From Phyllobacterium bourgognense (lineage in GTDB: Bacteria > Pseudomonadota > Alphaproteobacteria > Rhizobiales > Rhizobiaceae), in NCBI RefSeq assembly GCF_003337575.1, contig NZ_QPJM01000016.1, forward strand, positions 53,594 through 117,593: a stretch of 64,000 bases of DNA. Direction: 5' to 3'. The stretch's first letter is position 1. Each line of letters starts with the position of its first letter. The position numbers were made by a program, and so were the translations under genes. The notes beneath the pieces are model-generated. The model was not told where the DNA came from. It saw only the letters and a program-made list of their open reading frames with translations, and did no database searches. This document shows positions 1 to 7,473 of this stretch, one piece after another.

Positions 1-1
1 C

Positions 2-88
2 GTCGTCCCTGTGCGCATTGCCGATTGCATCGCCCATGCCCTGGCGGCTTGGATCGAGGACGAACTCGACGAGAGACCGGCCGCGTGA
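2..88 (+). CDS. C-terminal end of an upstream gene (partial)
   Basis: An open frame runs in from the left edge and stops with TGA at 86-88, giving about 28 residues that end in ELDERPAA. Its stop overlaps the GTG start of the next gene (GTGA), which indicates translational coupling and a real coding end. In methylotrophs the gene before the CitG-like gene in the mch-fae cluster is usually an ATP-grasp (RimK-like) protein, so that is the likely identity. This is inference from gene order; the visible tail is too short to show a domain. Confidence 0.5.
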   Translation, partial: VVPVRIADCIAHALAAWIEDELDERPAA

Positions 89-948
89 CCCCGACGCGCG
101 AACAGATAAGGCGCGCCTATATCGATGCCTGTTATCAGGAGATCGACGCACTGAAGCCCGGCAATGTGCATCGTTTTGCCGACGGTCATCGTATGAGTGC
201 CGAGCAGTTTTTCGAAAGCGCGCAGGCTTCATCGCAGGCGGTGACAGACCCTGCCCTTTCCACCGGACAACGCATTCTCGCGGCGGTCAGAGAGACGCGT
301 CGCAAGGTCGGAACCAACACCAATCTCGGTATCCTGCTTTTATGCGTTCCCTTGGCCAAAGCGGCGGCAAATGGCGGGGAAGACCTGCAAGGCGGCCTTG
401 CCACGATCCTTGAAAAACTGGACATCGACGATGCGCGCGATGTCTTTTCGGCGATCATGCTGGCACAGCCCGGCGGCCTTGGCTCCGCGCCCAAACATGA
501 TGTATCGACCGTCCCGCAAGTGTCACTGCTGGAAGCAATGGGCGAAGCTGCGGACCGCGACATGATTGCCCGGCAATATGTCAGCGGATTTGCCGATATT
601 TTTGACGGCGGGCTCACGGCTTATAGAGCCGCTTCAGATCGCGGCGAGCGCGCGATGTGGCCGGTGGTTTTTACCTATCTGTTTTTCCTTTCGGCATTTC
701 CCGACAGCCATATCGTCCGCAAGCACGGCGGTGCAATTGCCGGAAAAACGCAAAAGCAAGCGCAACAAATTCTGACGCGGGTCGAAGGCCTCGACGATGG
801 CAAAGAGCGCGAAAAATCGCTTCTTGCTTTCGACGCACAATTGAAAGCCGACAACATCAATCCCGGAACCTCCGCAGACCTGACAGTCGCGACGCTTTTT
901 ACGTTCTATCTCAACTTGGCCTTGCATAATGACGAGGTAAATGCTTGA
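85..948 (+). CDS. CitG/MdcB-like triphosphoribosyl-dephospho-CoA synthase family protein (C1 cluster)
   Basis: The protein is about 287 residues and belongs to the CitG/MdcB fold family. It carries the K-P-G-N-V-H motif near residue 25 and a GTNTNLG motif typical of the nucleotide-binding helices. Members of this family sit between an ATP-grasp gene and fae in methylotroph H4MPT clusters (called orf7 in Methylobacterium) and are thought to act in making the pterin cofactor rather than the citrate lyase prosthetic group; the exact reaction is not known to me. I chose the GTG at 85 because it overlaps the upstream stop; an in-frame ATG at 25 lies inside the preceding gene. No citrate or malonate decarboxylase genes are nearby, which supports the C1 role. 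Confidence 0.8.
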   Translation: MTPTREQIRRAYIDACYQEIDALKPGNVHRFADGHRMSAEQFFESAQASSQAVTDPALSTGQRILAAVRETRRKVGTNTNLGILLLCVPLAKAAANGGEDLQGGLATILEKLDIDDARDVFSAIMLAQPGGLGSAPKHDVSTVPQVSLLEAMGEAADRDMIARQYVSGFADIFDGGLTAYRAASDRGERAMWPVVFTYLFFLSAFPDSHIVRKHGGAIAGKTQKQAQQILTRVEGLDDGKEREKSLLAFDAQLKADNINPGTSADLTVATLFTFYLNLALHNDEVNA

Positions 949-1101
949 ATTTCCCCAGCGGATTTCGTCCGCTGCTATCTGGCCAACCGACCCCGCTCGA
1001 AGGGTGCTGTGAACAAGGATAGCTGTCCATCGAGAGTCGTGTCTCGAGGTACGGCGTCTTTGGACAAACCATTGGGAAAACGGTTTAGGAGGAAATTGGC
1101 C
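949..1101 (+). promoter_or_regulatory. Leader of fae with three inverted repeats
   Basis: The gap before fae holds a perfect 7-bp hairpin at 956-974 (CAGCGGA, loop TTTCG, TCCGCTG), a 6-bp inverted repeat at 1030-1047 (TCGAGA/TCTCGA) and AAACC/GGTTT arms at about 1067-1086. A strong ribosome site AGGAGG lies at 1087-1092. The first hairpin lies just after the CitG-like stop and may attenuate or stabilise the mRNA. The structure suggests that fae is set to a different, higher level than its upstream neighbours. No convincing -35/-10 pair was found. Confidence 0.4.
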
Positions 1102-1608
1102 GTGGCAAAAATCAATAAGGTTATGGTTGGCGAATCGCTCATCGGCGATGGAAATGAAGTCGCGCATATCGATCTGCTGATCGGACCGCGTGGCAGCGCT
1201 GTCGAGACGGCATTCTGCAATGCATTGACGAACAACAAGGACGGGTTCACCTCGCTTCTTGCGGTTATTGCGCCGAATATGGCGTGCAAGCCGAATACGA
1301 TATTGTTCAACAAGGTTACGATCAAGGGCGCCAAACAGGCGGTCCAGATGTTCGGACCTGCACAGCATGCAGTGGCTAAAGCGGTTCAGGACAGTGTTGC
1401 CGATGGCACAATTCCAGCGGACGAAGCGGACGATCTGTTCATCTGCGTCGGCGTCTTCATCCATTGGGAAGCAGAAGACGACGCGAAGATCCAGGACTTC
1501 AACTATCGTGCAACCAAGGAAGCGCTCCAGCGCGCAGTGACGGGCAAGCCGACTGCCGCCGAAGCAACCGCGCAGCGTGATTCAGTAAAGCATCCATTCA
1601 GCGCTTAG
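1102..1608 (+). CDS. fae: Formaldehyde-activating enzyme Fae
   Basis: This cytosolic enzyme condenses formaldehyde with tetrahydromethanopterin to methylene-H4MPT, the entry step of the H4MPT oxidation route. The 168-residue protein matches the usual Fae length of about 170. It shows conserved stretches such as [20 protein letters not shown] at the N-terminus (with the catalytic His of the AHIDL segment), [11 protein letters not shown] and FIHWEAEDD. The GTG start at 1102 is chosen because AGGAGG lies 9 bases upstream and the family begins with AKI; an in-frame ATG at 1009 would add 31 residues not seen in the family. It is followed by a hairpin at 1697-1720 and a convergent gene. Confidence 0.96.
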   Translation: MAKINKVMVGESLIGDGNEVAHIDLLIGPRGSAVETAFCNALTNNKDGFTSLLAVIAPNMACKPNTILFNKVTIKGAKQAVQMFGPAQHAVAKAVQDSVADGTIPADEADDLFICVGVFIHWEAEDDAKIQDFNYRATKEALQRAVTGKPTAAEATAQRDSVKHPFSA

Positions 1609-1696
1609 ACACGAGACAACCCCGCACAGAGCACACCCTCTGTGGAACCGGAGGGTCTGTTGCGCCGGTTGGCAAAAAGTCTGGGCTTCTAGACAT

Positions 1697-1720
1697 GAAG
1701 AAGGGGGACACCCCTTCTTC
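1697..1720. terminator. Strong hairpin between convergent genes
   Basis: A perfect 10-bp stem (GAAGAAGGGG and CCCCTTCTTC) with the loop GACA lies between the stops of fae and the HisA-like gene, so it could act on both strands. Neither side has a long T tract, so termination may be weak or Rho-assisted, or the stem may simply protect 3' ends. Confidence 0.5.
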
Positions 1721-1727
1721 CACTGCT

Positions 1728-2441
1728 TCAACCCCGGTTTTCATTCTGCATCAGAGACGAGACCGTCTCGGGTGCCAGCGCACCACTATGCAGCGCCGTT
1801 GCCACGAGTGCCGCCGAGATGCCGATAGCTTGCAACTGCTCGAGATCGTGCGCATCGCGCACCCCGCCGGCGGCTATTACCATACGGTTGCCAGCGCGGC
1901 GCTTGATCTCTGTCAGCCGTTCGAAATCCGGACCGGAATTGGCCCCGATGCGGCCAAGCGTCATGACGATGATGCGCGATGGCCAGTTGCTGGCGTTTTC
2001 AAGAATTGATGGGGGACCAAGGAACGCGTCGATCCGGAAATCCAGCGAGAGAACGAGACGTGGATCCTCGCGAAAATGCTCAAGCAAAAAATTGTCGGCC
2101 TGGGATTCGGAACCCAGCACCGGCAGTATGCCGTCTGTGGCCAGAGCTTGCTCAATTGTGTGGTGATCGGCAAATCCGGCGTCGAGCCAGACGTCGGATT
2201 TGGTGAGTAAAGGCTTCAATTGTTCCAATGCGCTTCCTGCCGAAGAGCGCCTTTGAATCCTGTCGAGATCAGCGACATAGAAAGCCGAAAAGGGATAGAC
2301 TTTGCGCAAGCCAGTCGCGACATCGAGTATATCGGCGGTTGGGCTAAGCGGTGTTTCGATGGGCCGGTAGGAATCGCGATCGCCCAGGCGCGCGCGCACC
2401 ACGAGACCATCTTTTATGTCGAGTACCGGAATGATATGCAC
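1728..2441 (-). CDS. HisA/HisF-like TIM-barrel protein of the H4MPT cluster
   Basis: The 237-residue protein begins IIPVLDIKDGLVVRA, as HisA does, and has a late AAGGVRD phosphate-binding motif, so it is a (beta/alpha)8 ribonucleotide isomerase relative. It lacks the complete histidine-operon context; homologues of this type occur next to fae in methylotrophs (orf17 in Methylobacterium) and are tied to H4MPT-dependent C1 metabolism. A role in cofactor synthesis is inferred, and the substrate is unknown to me. It converges on fae and diverges from the MfnF-like gene with only 27 bp between the two starts, so one or both promoters must lie inside neighbouring coding DNA. Confidence 0.8.
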   Translation of the reverse strand: MHIIPVLDIKDGLVVRARLGDRDSYRPIETPLSPTADILDVATGLRKVYPFSAFYVADLDRIQRRSSAGSALEQLKPLLTKSDVWLDAGFADHHTIEQALATDGILPVLGSESQADNFLLEHFREDPRLVLSLDFRIDAFLGPPSILENASNWPSRIIVMTLGRIGANSGPDFERLTEIKRRAGNRMVIAAGGVRDAHDLEQLQAIGISAALVATALHSGALAPETVSSLMQNENRG

Positions 2442-2468
2442 TGGTAAACCTTACGGAATGATGCAGCC

Positions 2469-3533
2469 ATGAAATCCCGATTTGCCAACGAAGGAAAGCC
2501 CCTGATTACCGGCTGGGATATCGGCGGCGCTCATCTCAAGATGGCGCAGTGCCGGGATGGCGAGATCATCTCGGCGAAAATCTTCAAGACATCGCTGTGG
2601 CTTGGGCTGGAGCAGACGCGCGAGGCATTGCGGGAAATCGCTCCACTGCGAAGCGAAGGCAACATCAATGTCTTCACGATGACCGGCGAGTTGTCCGATA
2701 CATTTGCCTCGCGCGACGTCGGTATTGCCGCACTTCTGGATTTCATCGAAGAGGAATTCGGAGCCGGGAACACGCTGATATATGCGGGCCGGTCGGGCTT
2801 TTGCGACCTCAGCACGGCGCGCGGTCTTGGCAGCGATATCGCTTCCGCCAACTGGCACGCCACCGCAAGCCTGAGTGCGAAGCTGACGGGCACAGGCCTG
2901 TTTGTCGACATGGGTTCGACGACGACGGACATTCTTGCGTTCAGGGATGGCATGCTGGTCAATGATGGATATTCCGATGCCGAGCGGCTTTTGACCGGCG
3001 AACTGGTCTATACGGGGTTTGCCCGTTCCGCGCTTATCGGCATTGCGGCACTCGTTCCGGTGCGTGGGCACATGACGCCATTGATGAACGAATATTTCGC
3101 CAATACTGCCGATCTCGGCCGCATTCTCGGCACGCTGGACGAGGCGGATGACAAATATCCCTCGGCGGACCGGCTGCCAAAGACCGTTGCCGGTTCCATT
3201 CAACGCATGGCGCGTATGGTCGGGCGCGACAGCGGCGATCTTGAAGAGCACGAATGGATCGATATCGCGCGCTGGTTCAGCGAACATCAGCTGCGCATGA
3301 TCCATGACGGCGCTTTCCGGGTGGCACGCAAACTGGATCACGCTGCGCCGGTCATAGGAGCGGGCATCGGACGGCCGCAAATCAGGCAATTGGCGAAACG
3401 CATGGATCGCCCTTACGTCGATTTCGGTTCGTTGATTCCTGCCATCGAAGACGCTCGCGACGATGCCAGCAAGGCAGCGCCGGCGGCGGCCGTCGCGTTG
3501 CTTGGGTACCTGGATCAGCAAACTGGCGCCTAG
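2469..3533 (+). CDS. Hydantoinase/oxoprolinase-like H4MPT-linked C1 transfer protein (MfnF-like)
   Basis: The 354-residue protein has an ASKHA-type ATPase fold with a first phosphate loop GWDIGGAHLK near residue 17 and a second DMGSTTTD near residue 140. This is the family named 'H4MPT-linked C1 transfer pathway protein' in methylotrophs. The archaeal relative MfnF joins the aminomethylfuran and glutamyl-tyramine units of methanofuran, so a role in methylofuran synthesis is likely. MfnE-like and MfnB-like genes follow at 6838 and 7470 on the other strand, which supports this. The start ATG is near the HisA-like start, and the C-terminus ends just before a toxin-antitoxin promoter. Confidence 0.85.
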   Translation: MKSRFANEGKPLITGWDIGGAHLKMAQCRDGEIISAKIFKTSLWLGLEQTREALREIAPLRSEGNINVFTMTGELSDTFASRDVGIAALLDFIEEEFGAGNTLIYAGRSGFCDLSTARGLGSDIASANWHATASLSAKLTGTGLFVDMGSTTTDILAFRDGMLVNDGYSDAERLLTGELVYTGFARSALIGIAALVPVRGHMTPLMNEYFANTADLGRILGTLDEADDKYPSADRLPKTVAGSIQRMARMVGRDSGDLEEHEWIDIARWFSEHQLRMIHDGAFRVARKLDHAAPVIGAGIGRPQIRQLAKRMDRPYVDFGSLIPAIEDARDDASKAAPAAAVALLGYLDQQTGA

Positions 3534-3571
3534 GCCTGCGGGACCCTTGTCACGGCGCATTTTTCCTCTAT

Positions 3572-3592
3572 ATATGACTACTAAGGTCATAT
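3572..3592 (+). promoter_or_regulatory. Probable operator of the toxin-antitoxin pair
   Basis: A perfect 7-bp inverted repeat (ATATGAC and GTCATAT, 7-bp spacer) lies 14 bp upstream of the antitoxin start. Phd/YefM antitoxins bind short palindromes overlapping their own promoter, so autoregulation at this site is likely. The surrounding AT-rich stretch could hold the -10 box. Confidence 0.55.
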
Positions 3593-3606
3593 TGGAGCAT
3601 ATCCTG

Positions 3607-3852
3607 ATGAAAGAGATTCAGCTGAAGGATGCCAAGGCAACGTTTTCACATGTCATCGACGATGCTGTTGCCGGCGAAACCGCCGTCATTACACGTCACG
3701 GCAAGCGAGAGGCTGTGATCATCAGTTATAGCGAATATGAACGGTTGAGCCGAGTCCCTTCGCTTGGCTGGCTGCTTACCAATTCACCTTTGGAAAAGGG
3801 CGACCTACCCGAACGTAAGCCTGCGAAGGCTTTGCGCCGTTCAGCTTTCTGA
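3607..3852 (+). CDS. Phd/YefM-family antitoxin
   Basis: The 81-residue protein starts MKEIQLKDAKATFSHVIDDA and continues with AVITRHGKREAVIISYSEY, the standard N-terminal DNA-binding half of Phd/YefM antitoxins. The C-terminal part (SLGWLLTNSPLEKGDLPERK) is the variable toxin-neutralising tail. The ATG at 3607 follows a TGGAG ribosome site; an in-frame upstream start at 3463 would extend into the preceding gene and is rejected. It is followed two bases later by a PIN-domain toxin. It sits as an insertion between two C1-cofactor genes. Confidence 0.9.
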   Translation: MKEIQLKDAKATFSHVIDDAVAGETAVITRHGKREAVIISYSEYERLSRVPSLGWLLTNSPLEKGDLPERKPAKALRRSAF

Positions 3853-3854
3853 TC

Positions 3855-4298
3855 GTGTATCTACTTGACACGAATGTTGTCAGCTTGCTTGCACCAGCAG
3901 TCCGCAGGACCGAAGCTGACGAGAAAGTCGTCGAATGGATCGTTAGCCGTTCGGCGGACCTGTGGCTATCAGTCATCACGGCCGCGGAAATCGAAGATGG
4001 AATAGCGAATGCCGCCCGCAAAGGCGCCACACGAAAATCGCAACACCTCGAAGAGTGGTGGGGGGAAATCCGTCATTACTACGGGAACCGTATTCTGCCG
4101 CTTGACCTCGATACCGCAAGGATCACCGGACATCTGATGACAATAGCGCGTGCGGCCGGCATCAGCCCGGGCTTTGAGGATATTGCGATTGCGGCAACCG
4201 GACAAAAAAATGATTTGACCGTGCTCACGATCAACGAACGAGACTTCAGACCGCTCGGCGTCAAGTATCAGAATCCGTTCAGTACGTTGCCCGCCTAG
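3855..4298 (+). CDS. PIN-domain toxin ribonuclease (VapC/FitB type)
   Basis: The 147-residue protein opens with the PIN signature YLLDTNVVS (first acidic metal ligand at residue 5), has an acidic residue in the TAAEIEDG segment near residue 46, and a late FEDIAIAATGQ plus LTVLTINERDF where the remaining acidic ligands of PIN nucleases lie. Such toxins cleave RNA when the antitoxin is degraded. It starts with GTG only two bases after the antitoxin stop. Its stop overlaps the convergent stop of the DUF447 gene by four bases. Confidence 0.9.
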   Translation: MYLLDTNVVSLLAPAVRRTEADEKVVEWIVSRSADLWLSVITAAEIEDGIANAARKGATRKSQHLEEWWGEIRHYYGNRILPLDLDTARITGHLMTIARAAGISPGFEDIAIAATGQKNDLTVLTINERDFRPLGVKYQNPFSTLPA

Positions 4299-4900
4299 AG
4301 CCTGTCATGATGATGCACGGCTTCCTTGCCTTTCGCGTCGGCAGCGTCGCGATGATCCTTGACCTTCTCCATCAACCAGGACCATGCCTGATGTTCATCG
4401 GGTCCGGCGGTTTTCTCGATAGCGATTGCGAGATAGGCGATCTCCGCCTCCACCTTTTCCGCTGGCAGCATTGAAAGGCGGCTGACGAGGATTGCAAGTT
4501 CAAGCACGGCGGCCTTGGCACGGTTCAGCCCGGTAAACGGGGCGTGCGTCGCCTCGGAAACCACCTTGCAAAAGTGGCGCGGGCGCATGGCGTCCTCATC
4601 GACGGAGACGACCTTGAGCACCGAATGACTGAGCGCTGCCTGCAATCGTGGCACCGGGCAGTTTTTTACCGCAACGGTCGGCCAGTCCTTACGGCCGGTC
4701 AGACAGCCGGCGAAGATCAGCATGTCATCGGTATAATTGGCAATCGCGAACGGAATGGCGGCGAGATTTTCAAGCGTCTTCGACGGCCGGAACGGCGCGA
4801 TCATCCAGCCATCCTCGTGCTGTATTATACCGAGCGGCGCAATGTGCGCGACGCCCTTGGTGTCGACAGTAGTGACGATGGTTTCCCTGATATAGGTCAC
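4295..4900 (-). CDS. DUF447-family protein of the H4MPT cluster
   Basis: The 201-residue protein begins with an FMN-binding split-barrel-like segment (IRETIVTTVDTKGVAHIAPLG) and belongs to DUF447, a family shared by methanogens and H4MPT-using methylotrophs. A flavin-linked role in cofactor metabolism is inferred from fold and context; the reaction is unknown. It is the last gene of a five-gene operon: its ATG overlaps the stop of the DHPS-like gene by four bases. The name orf22 has been used for a DUF447 gene in Methylobacterium, but I am not certain of that mapping. Confidence 0.8.
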   Translation of the reverse strand: MTYIRETIVTTVDTKGVAHIAPLGIIQHEDGWMIAPFRPSKTLENLAAIPFAIANYTDDMLIFAGCLTGRKDWPTVAVKNCPVPRLQAALSHSVLKVVSVDEDAMRPRHFCKVVSEATHAPFTGLNRAKAAVLELAILVSRLSMLPAEKVEAEIAYLAIAIEKTAGPDEHQAWSWLMEKVKDHRDAADAKGKEAVHHHDRL

Positions 4901-6297
4901 GGCGCCCTGTCCTTTTTCGCTTTCAAAGTGTGCCCTGCCTCCGCCAGCCGCAACCGGTCCTCCTGTTTGCCCGGTACAGCCGCGCCCCAGGAGAGTGGCT
5001 CGTCCTGCGTATAGCGCTTGCCGAGTTTCCAGGCGATTTCCGCCTTGGTCAGCTCTGCACCGAGATAAAACGCGTGCGCGCCGTCACTCTCAACGCCGAG
5101 TCCGGGGAAAAGTTCAAATGCGTCCTGCGCGATCCTGTGGCTCTGGCCGTTGAAGATGTGCACACCATCCGGTGCGGTCATGACACGGAAATTGGCATCG
5201 CGCACCTCGGCGGCGAGCGCGGCAATATCCTCGACGCTGTTCGGATAAGGCTTGCGATCGTGCGCCTGCAGCAGACCGGCATCGTAGCCGCGTGGCAGGG
5301 CATGATCCTCTCTGGCGGCAAACATGGTGCGGCGCGCGCTGTCGTGCTCCTCGACCGTGCGGATCGTATGCGGGCTGACATTGACGACAAGCACATTGCC
5401 GATCGCGAGCTCGGAGCAGATGCCCGCCAGCAGTGCGGTGACACCGGAACTGTCGGCGTCGGTGAGTTCGGTGAGATTGCCGGTCCCCATCATCATCGGG
5501 ATATCCGGCCAGCGGCTGCGCGCTTCAAGAAACCGTCCGAGCGAGACCGAAAAGCCGAAATGGATCGGGTCAAGCACCGGATCGGCGATGAAGGCGATAT
5601 TCGCAGCTTGAGCTGCAACAATGGCGCGGCCAAGCGAATCCAGATCGCCCGGGTTCGAAGGAATGAGAATGGGCGTGACGCCATATTTGATGGCAAGACC
5701 GATGGTATGTTCGGTGAGGCTCAGGAGATAGTCCGCACCGGCCGCAGCACCGGTTTCGAGCTCGTCGAGATTGGCCGAGTCGACACTGACTTTCAGTCCT
5801 TGATCTTTCAGGGCACGAACGGCATCGGCCAGATGCGGAAACGGGGTTTCCGGCAGGCAGCCAAGATCGATGACATCGGCACCGGCAGCGGCAAGATGCA
5901 TTGCACGCTGCATGAGCGCATCGAGCGACAGCGCCGAAGCATCAACGATTTCGGCAAAGATTCGCATGTCGTGCCTGGAAAGATCGATGGGCTTGCCGAC
6001 ACGCCCGAGAAAGACAGGAAGATCGGCGACTTCATCGGGACCGCGGACGAATGGAATGCCGAAACGCTGGCTCAAGCTGTCGAGATCTCCGCGATAGCGG
6101 CCGGGCAGGATAACGCGATCGGCGGATATCGGCTGCTTCAGGCGGCGTGCAATGATCTCCTCGGTCATCAGCGCCGCGACCTTCACGCCGATATCGACAA
6201 TCTCGTAGGTAAACGTTGTCTTACCGAGATCGGCGAGGATCCTCTCCAGCCGCGCACGGGCAAGATGCCCTGTCAGGAATAGCAGGCGCTCAGCCAT
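4897..6297 (-). CDS. Dihydropteroate synthase-related protein
   Basis: The 466-residue protein has a middle domain with the pterin-binding TIM-barrel pattern (AGADVIDLGC near residue 140, KVSVDSANLDELETG near 175, FIADPVLDPIHFG near 235), as in dihydropteroate synthase. The N-terminal 120 residues (RLLFLTGHLARARLERIL) and the C-terminal 150 residues are specific to the archaeal-type DHPS-like family found with H4MPT genes. It likely handles a pterin intermediate in methanopterin synthesis. Overlaps of 4 and 8 bases with its neighbours show that it is part of the coupled operon. Confidence 0.85.
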   Translation of the reverse strand: MAERLLFLTGHLARARLERILADLGKTTFTYEIVDIGVKVAALMTEEIIARRLKQPISADRVILPGRYRGDLDSLSQRFGIPFVRGPDEVADLPVFLGRVGKPIDLSRHDMRIFAEIVDASALSLDALMQRAMHLAAAGADVIDLGCLPETPFPHLADAVRALKDQGLKVSVDSANLDELETGAAAGADYLLSLTEHTIGLAIKYGVTPILIPSNPGDLDSLGRAIVAAQAANIAFIADPVLDPIHFGFSVSLGRFLEARSRWPDIPMMMGTGNLTELTDADSSGVTALLAGICSELAIGNVLVVNVSPHTIRTVEEHDSARRTMFAAREDHALPRGYDAGLLQAHDRKPYPNSVEDIAALAAEVRDANFRVMTAPDGVHIFNGQSHRIAQDAFELFPGLGVESDGAHAFYLGAELTKAEIAWKLGKRYTQDEPLSWGAAVPGKQEDRLRLAEAGHTLKAKKDRAP

Positions 6298-6841
6298 CGC
6301 CGGAGATCACCTTCTGCCGAGCGGTGATCGTTTCAATGAGTTCGGCCAGCGACTCGACGACCCTGGTTCGTTCATAGGTCTTGAGCCGCGCGGTGTTTTC
6401 CAGATCGATCGGGCGCGGATAGACCTTGACCATGCCGCTGGGCGCCATGGTCTCGAGTTCGGGCGCCGTATCGCAGGCAAAGACGATGGACGGCACAAGG
6501 CACTTCCCCGCCTGCGCATAGACATTGGTGGGTAGTGAATCCGAAATCCCGGCGACGCACTTCGCCACAGTGTTGGATGTGGCCGGCGCGATCACAGCCG
6601 TGTGGTAGACGCCGGTGTAAAACCCGCCAATCGGCACTGAACTCGCCGTCTTGTCGTGCAACACGCGTGTCGTTTCGGGAAAATCCAGCTTGAGCTTGTA
6701 CATGCGCAGGACTTCGTTCGCAGCCTTCGAGACGAAAACATCGCAGTGCTCGAGCGTGCGGATCAGCTCGAAACTTTCCACAAAGAAATGGCCCGAACCG
6801 GTCAGTGCCCAGGCCCAGCGCGGCGTATGCAGTCTCGTCAT
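6290..6841 (-). CDS. Flavoprotein, archaeal AfpA/DmrB-like
   Basis: The 183-residue protein has the flavodoxin-like HFCD fold: a GSGHFF phosphate loop near residue 15, the motif APATSNTVAK around residue 87, and PSGMVKVYPRPIDLENTARL near the end. Relatives in archaea act as dihydromethanopterin reductase, and the gene is known in methylotrophs as an archaeal-flavoprotein gene needed for H4MPT-dependent growth. The likely role is the last reduction to tetrahydromethanopterin. The stop/start overlap with the kinase gene upstream is ATGA. Confidence 0.85.
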   Translation of the reverse strand: MTRLHTPRWAWALTGSGHFFVESFELIRTLEHCDVFVSKAANEVLRMYKLKLDFPETTRVLHDKTASSVPIGGFYTGVYHTAVIAPATSNTVAKCVAGISDSLPTNVYAQAGKCLVPSIVFACDTAPELETMAPSGMVKVYPRPIDLENTARLKTYERTRVVESLAELIETITARQKVISGDG

Positions 6842-7473
6842 TGCGCACCCATGGCTTCGGTCTGTCTGTGCCGTATGATCCTGCGTCCCGGGATTGATGC
6901 CAAGGGCAAATCGAGCGTGGCCAATATCCCGGAACCGGCGACATGGAGGCTTGTGCCCTCGCCCAGCATGTCCGGCAGCATGCTATCGACGATGCCGGCG
7001 GCGGCAAGTTCCTGCACGCTTGCGTAACGTGTGTATTCGTCGGTCTGCTTGACCAGCAGCAAGTCGTCGGTGCACAATTGCCGGACCAACCAGGCACCCA
7101 AGCTGTCCGATGTGATCTGCCACGATGGCGGTATATCCGCTGCATCCAAGGTCATCGATGACGGAAGCCAGACCGGCGTTGCGCCGGCGTCCAACACCTC
7201 GCCGATCTGCAATATTGACCGCGCCACCCGCAATTGCGGATGCCGCTCGGCAATGGCGATGCCGAACTGGTCCATGGCAAGGATGGCCATCGCATGCGCC
7301 GCATCGTCAGAGTATCCGAGACGCTTCTGCGAAATCCGCACCTGATCGGCGAAAGGACCGCCGCCCGGCACGATAACCAGCGGAAAGGTTGCGCTCGCCA
7401 GAAGGTCGATCCAGCGCTGCATTTCCGCATGGCCCGCCGTGCTGCCTCCAAGCTTGACGACAAGAGGCTTCAT
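6838..7473 (-). CDS. Amino-acid-kinase-family protein, MfnE-like
   Basis: The 211-residue protein starts LVVKLGGSTAGH and has VIVPGGGPFADQVR near residue 33, the phosphate-binding loops of the aspartate/glutamate/uridylate kinase superfamily. It later shows DDLLLVKQTDEYT. MfnE of methanogens is a kinase of this superfamily that activates aminomethylfuran phosphate in methanofuran synthesis. Coupling to the MfnB-like gene immediately upstream (ATGA overlap) makes the same role here the best guess. It is shorter than typical aspartokinases and lacks ACT domains. Confidence 0.82.
   Translation of the reverse strand: MKPLVVKLGGSTAGHAEMQRWIDLLASATFPLVIVPGGGPFADQVRISQKRLGYSDDAAHAMAILAMDQFGIAIAERHPQLRVARSILQIGEVLDAGATPVWLPSSMTLDAADIPPSWQITSDSLGAWLVRQLCTDDLLLVKQTDEYTRYASVQELAAAGIVDSMLPDMLGEGTSLHVAGSGILATLDLPLASIPGRRIIRHRQTEAMGAQ

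Noticed and set aside
4930..6282. 450-codon open frame on the plus strand
   Set aside because: Antisense of the DHPS-like gene, which has clear motifs and coupled neighbours.
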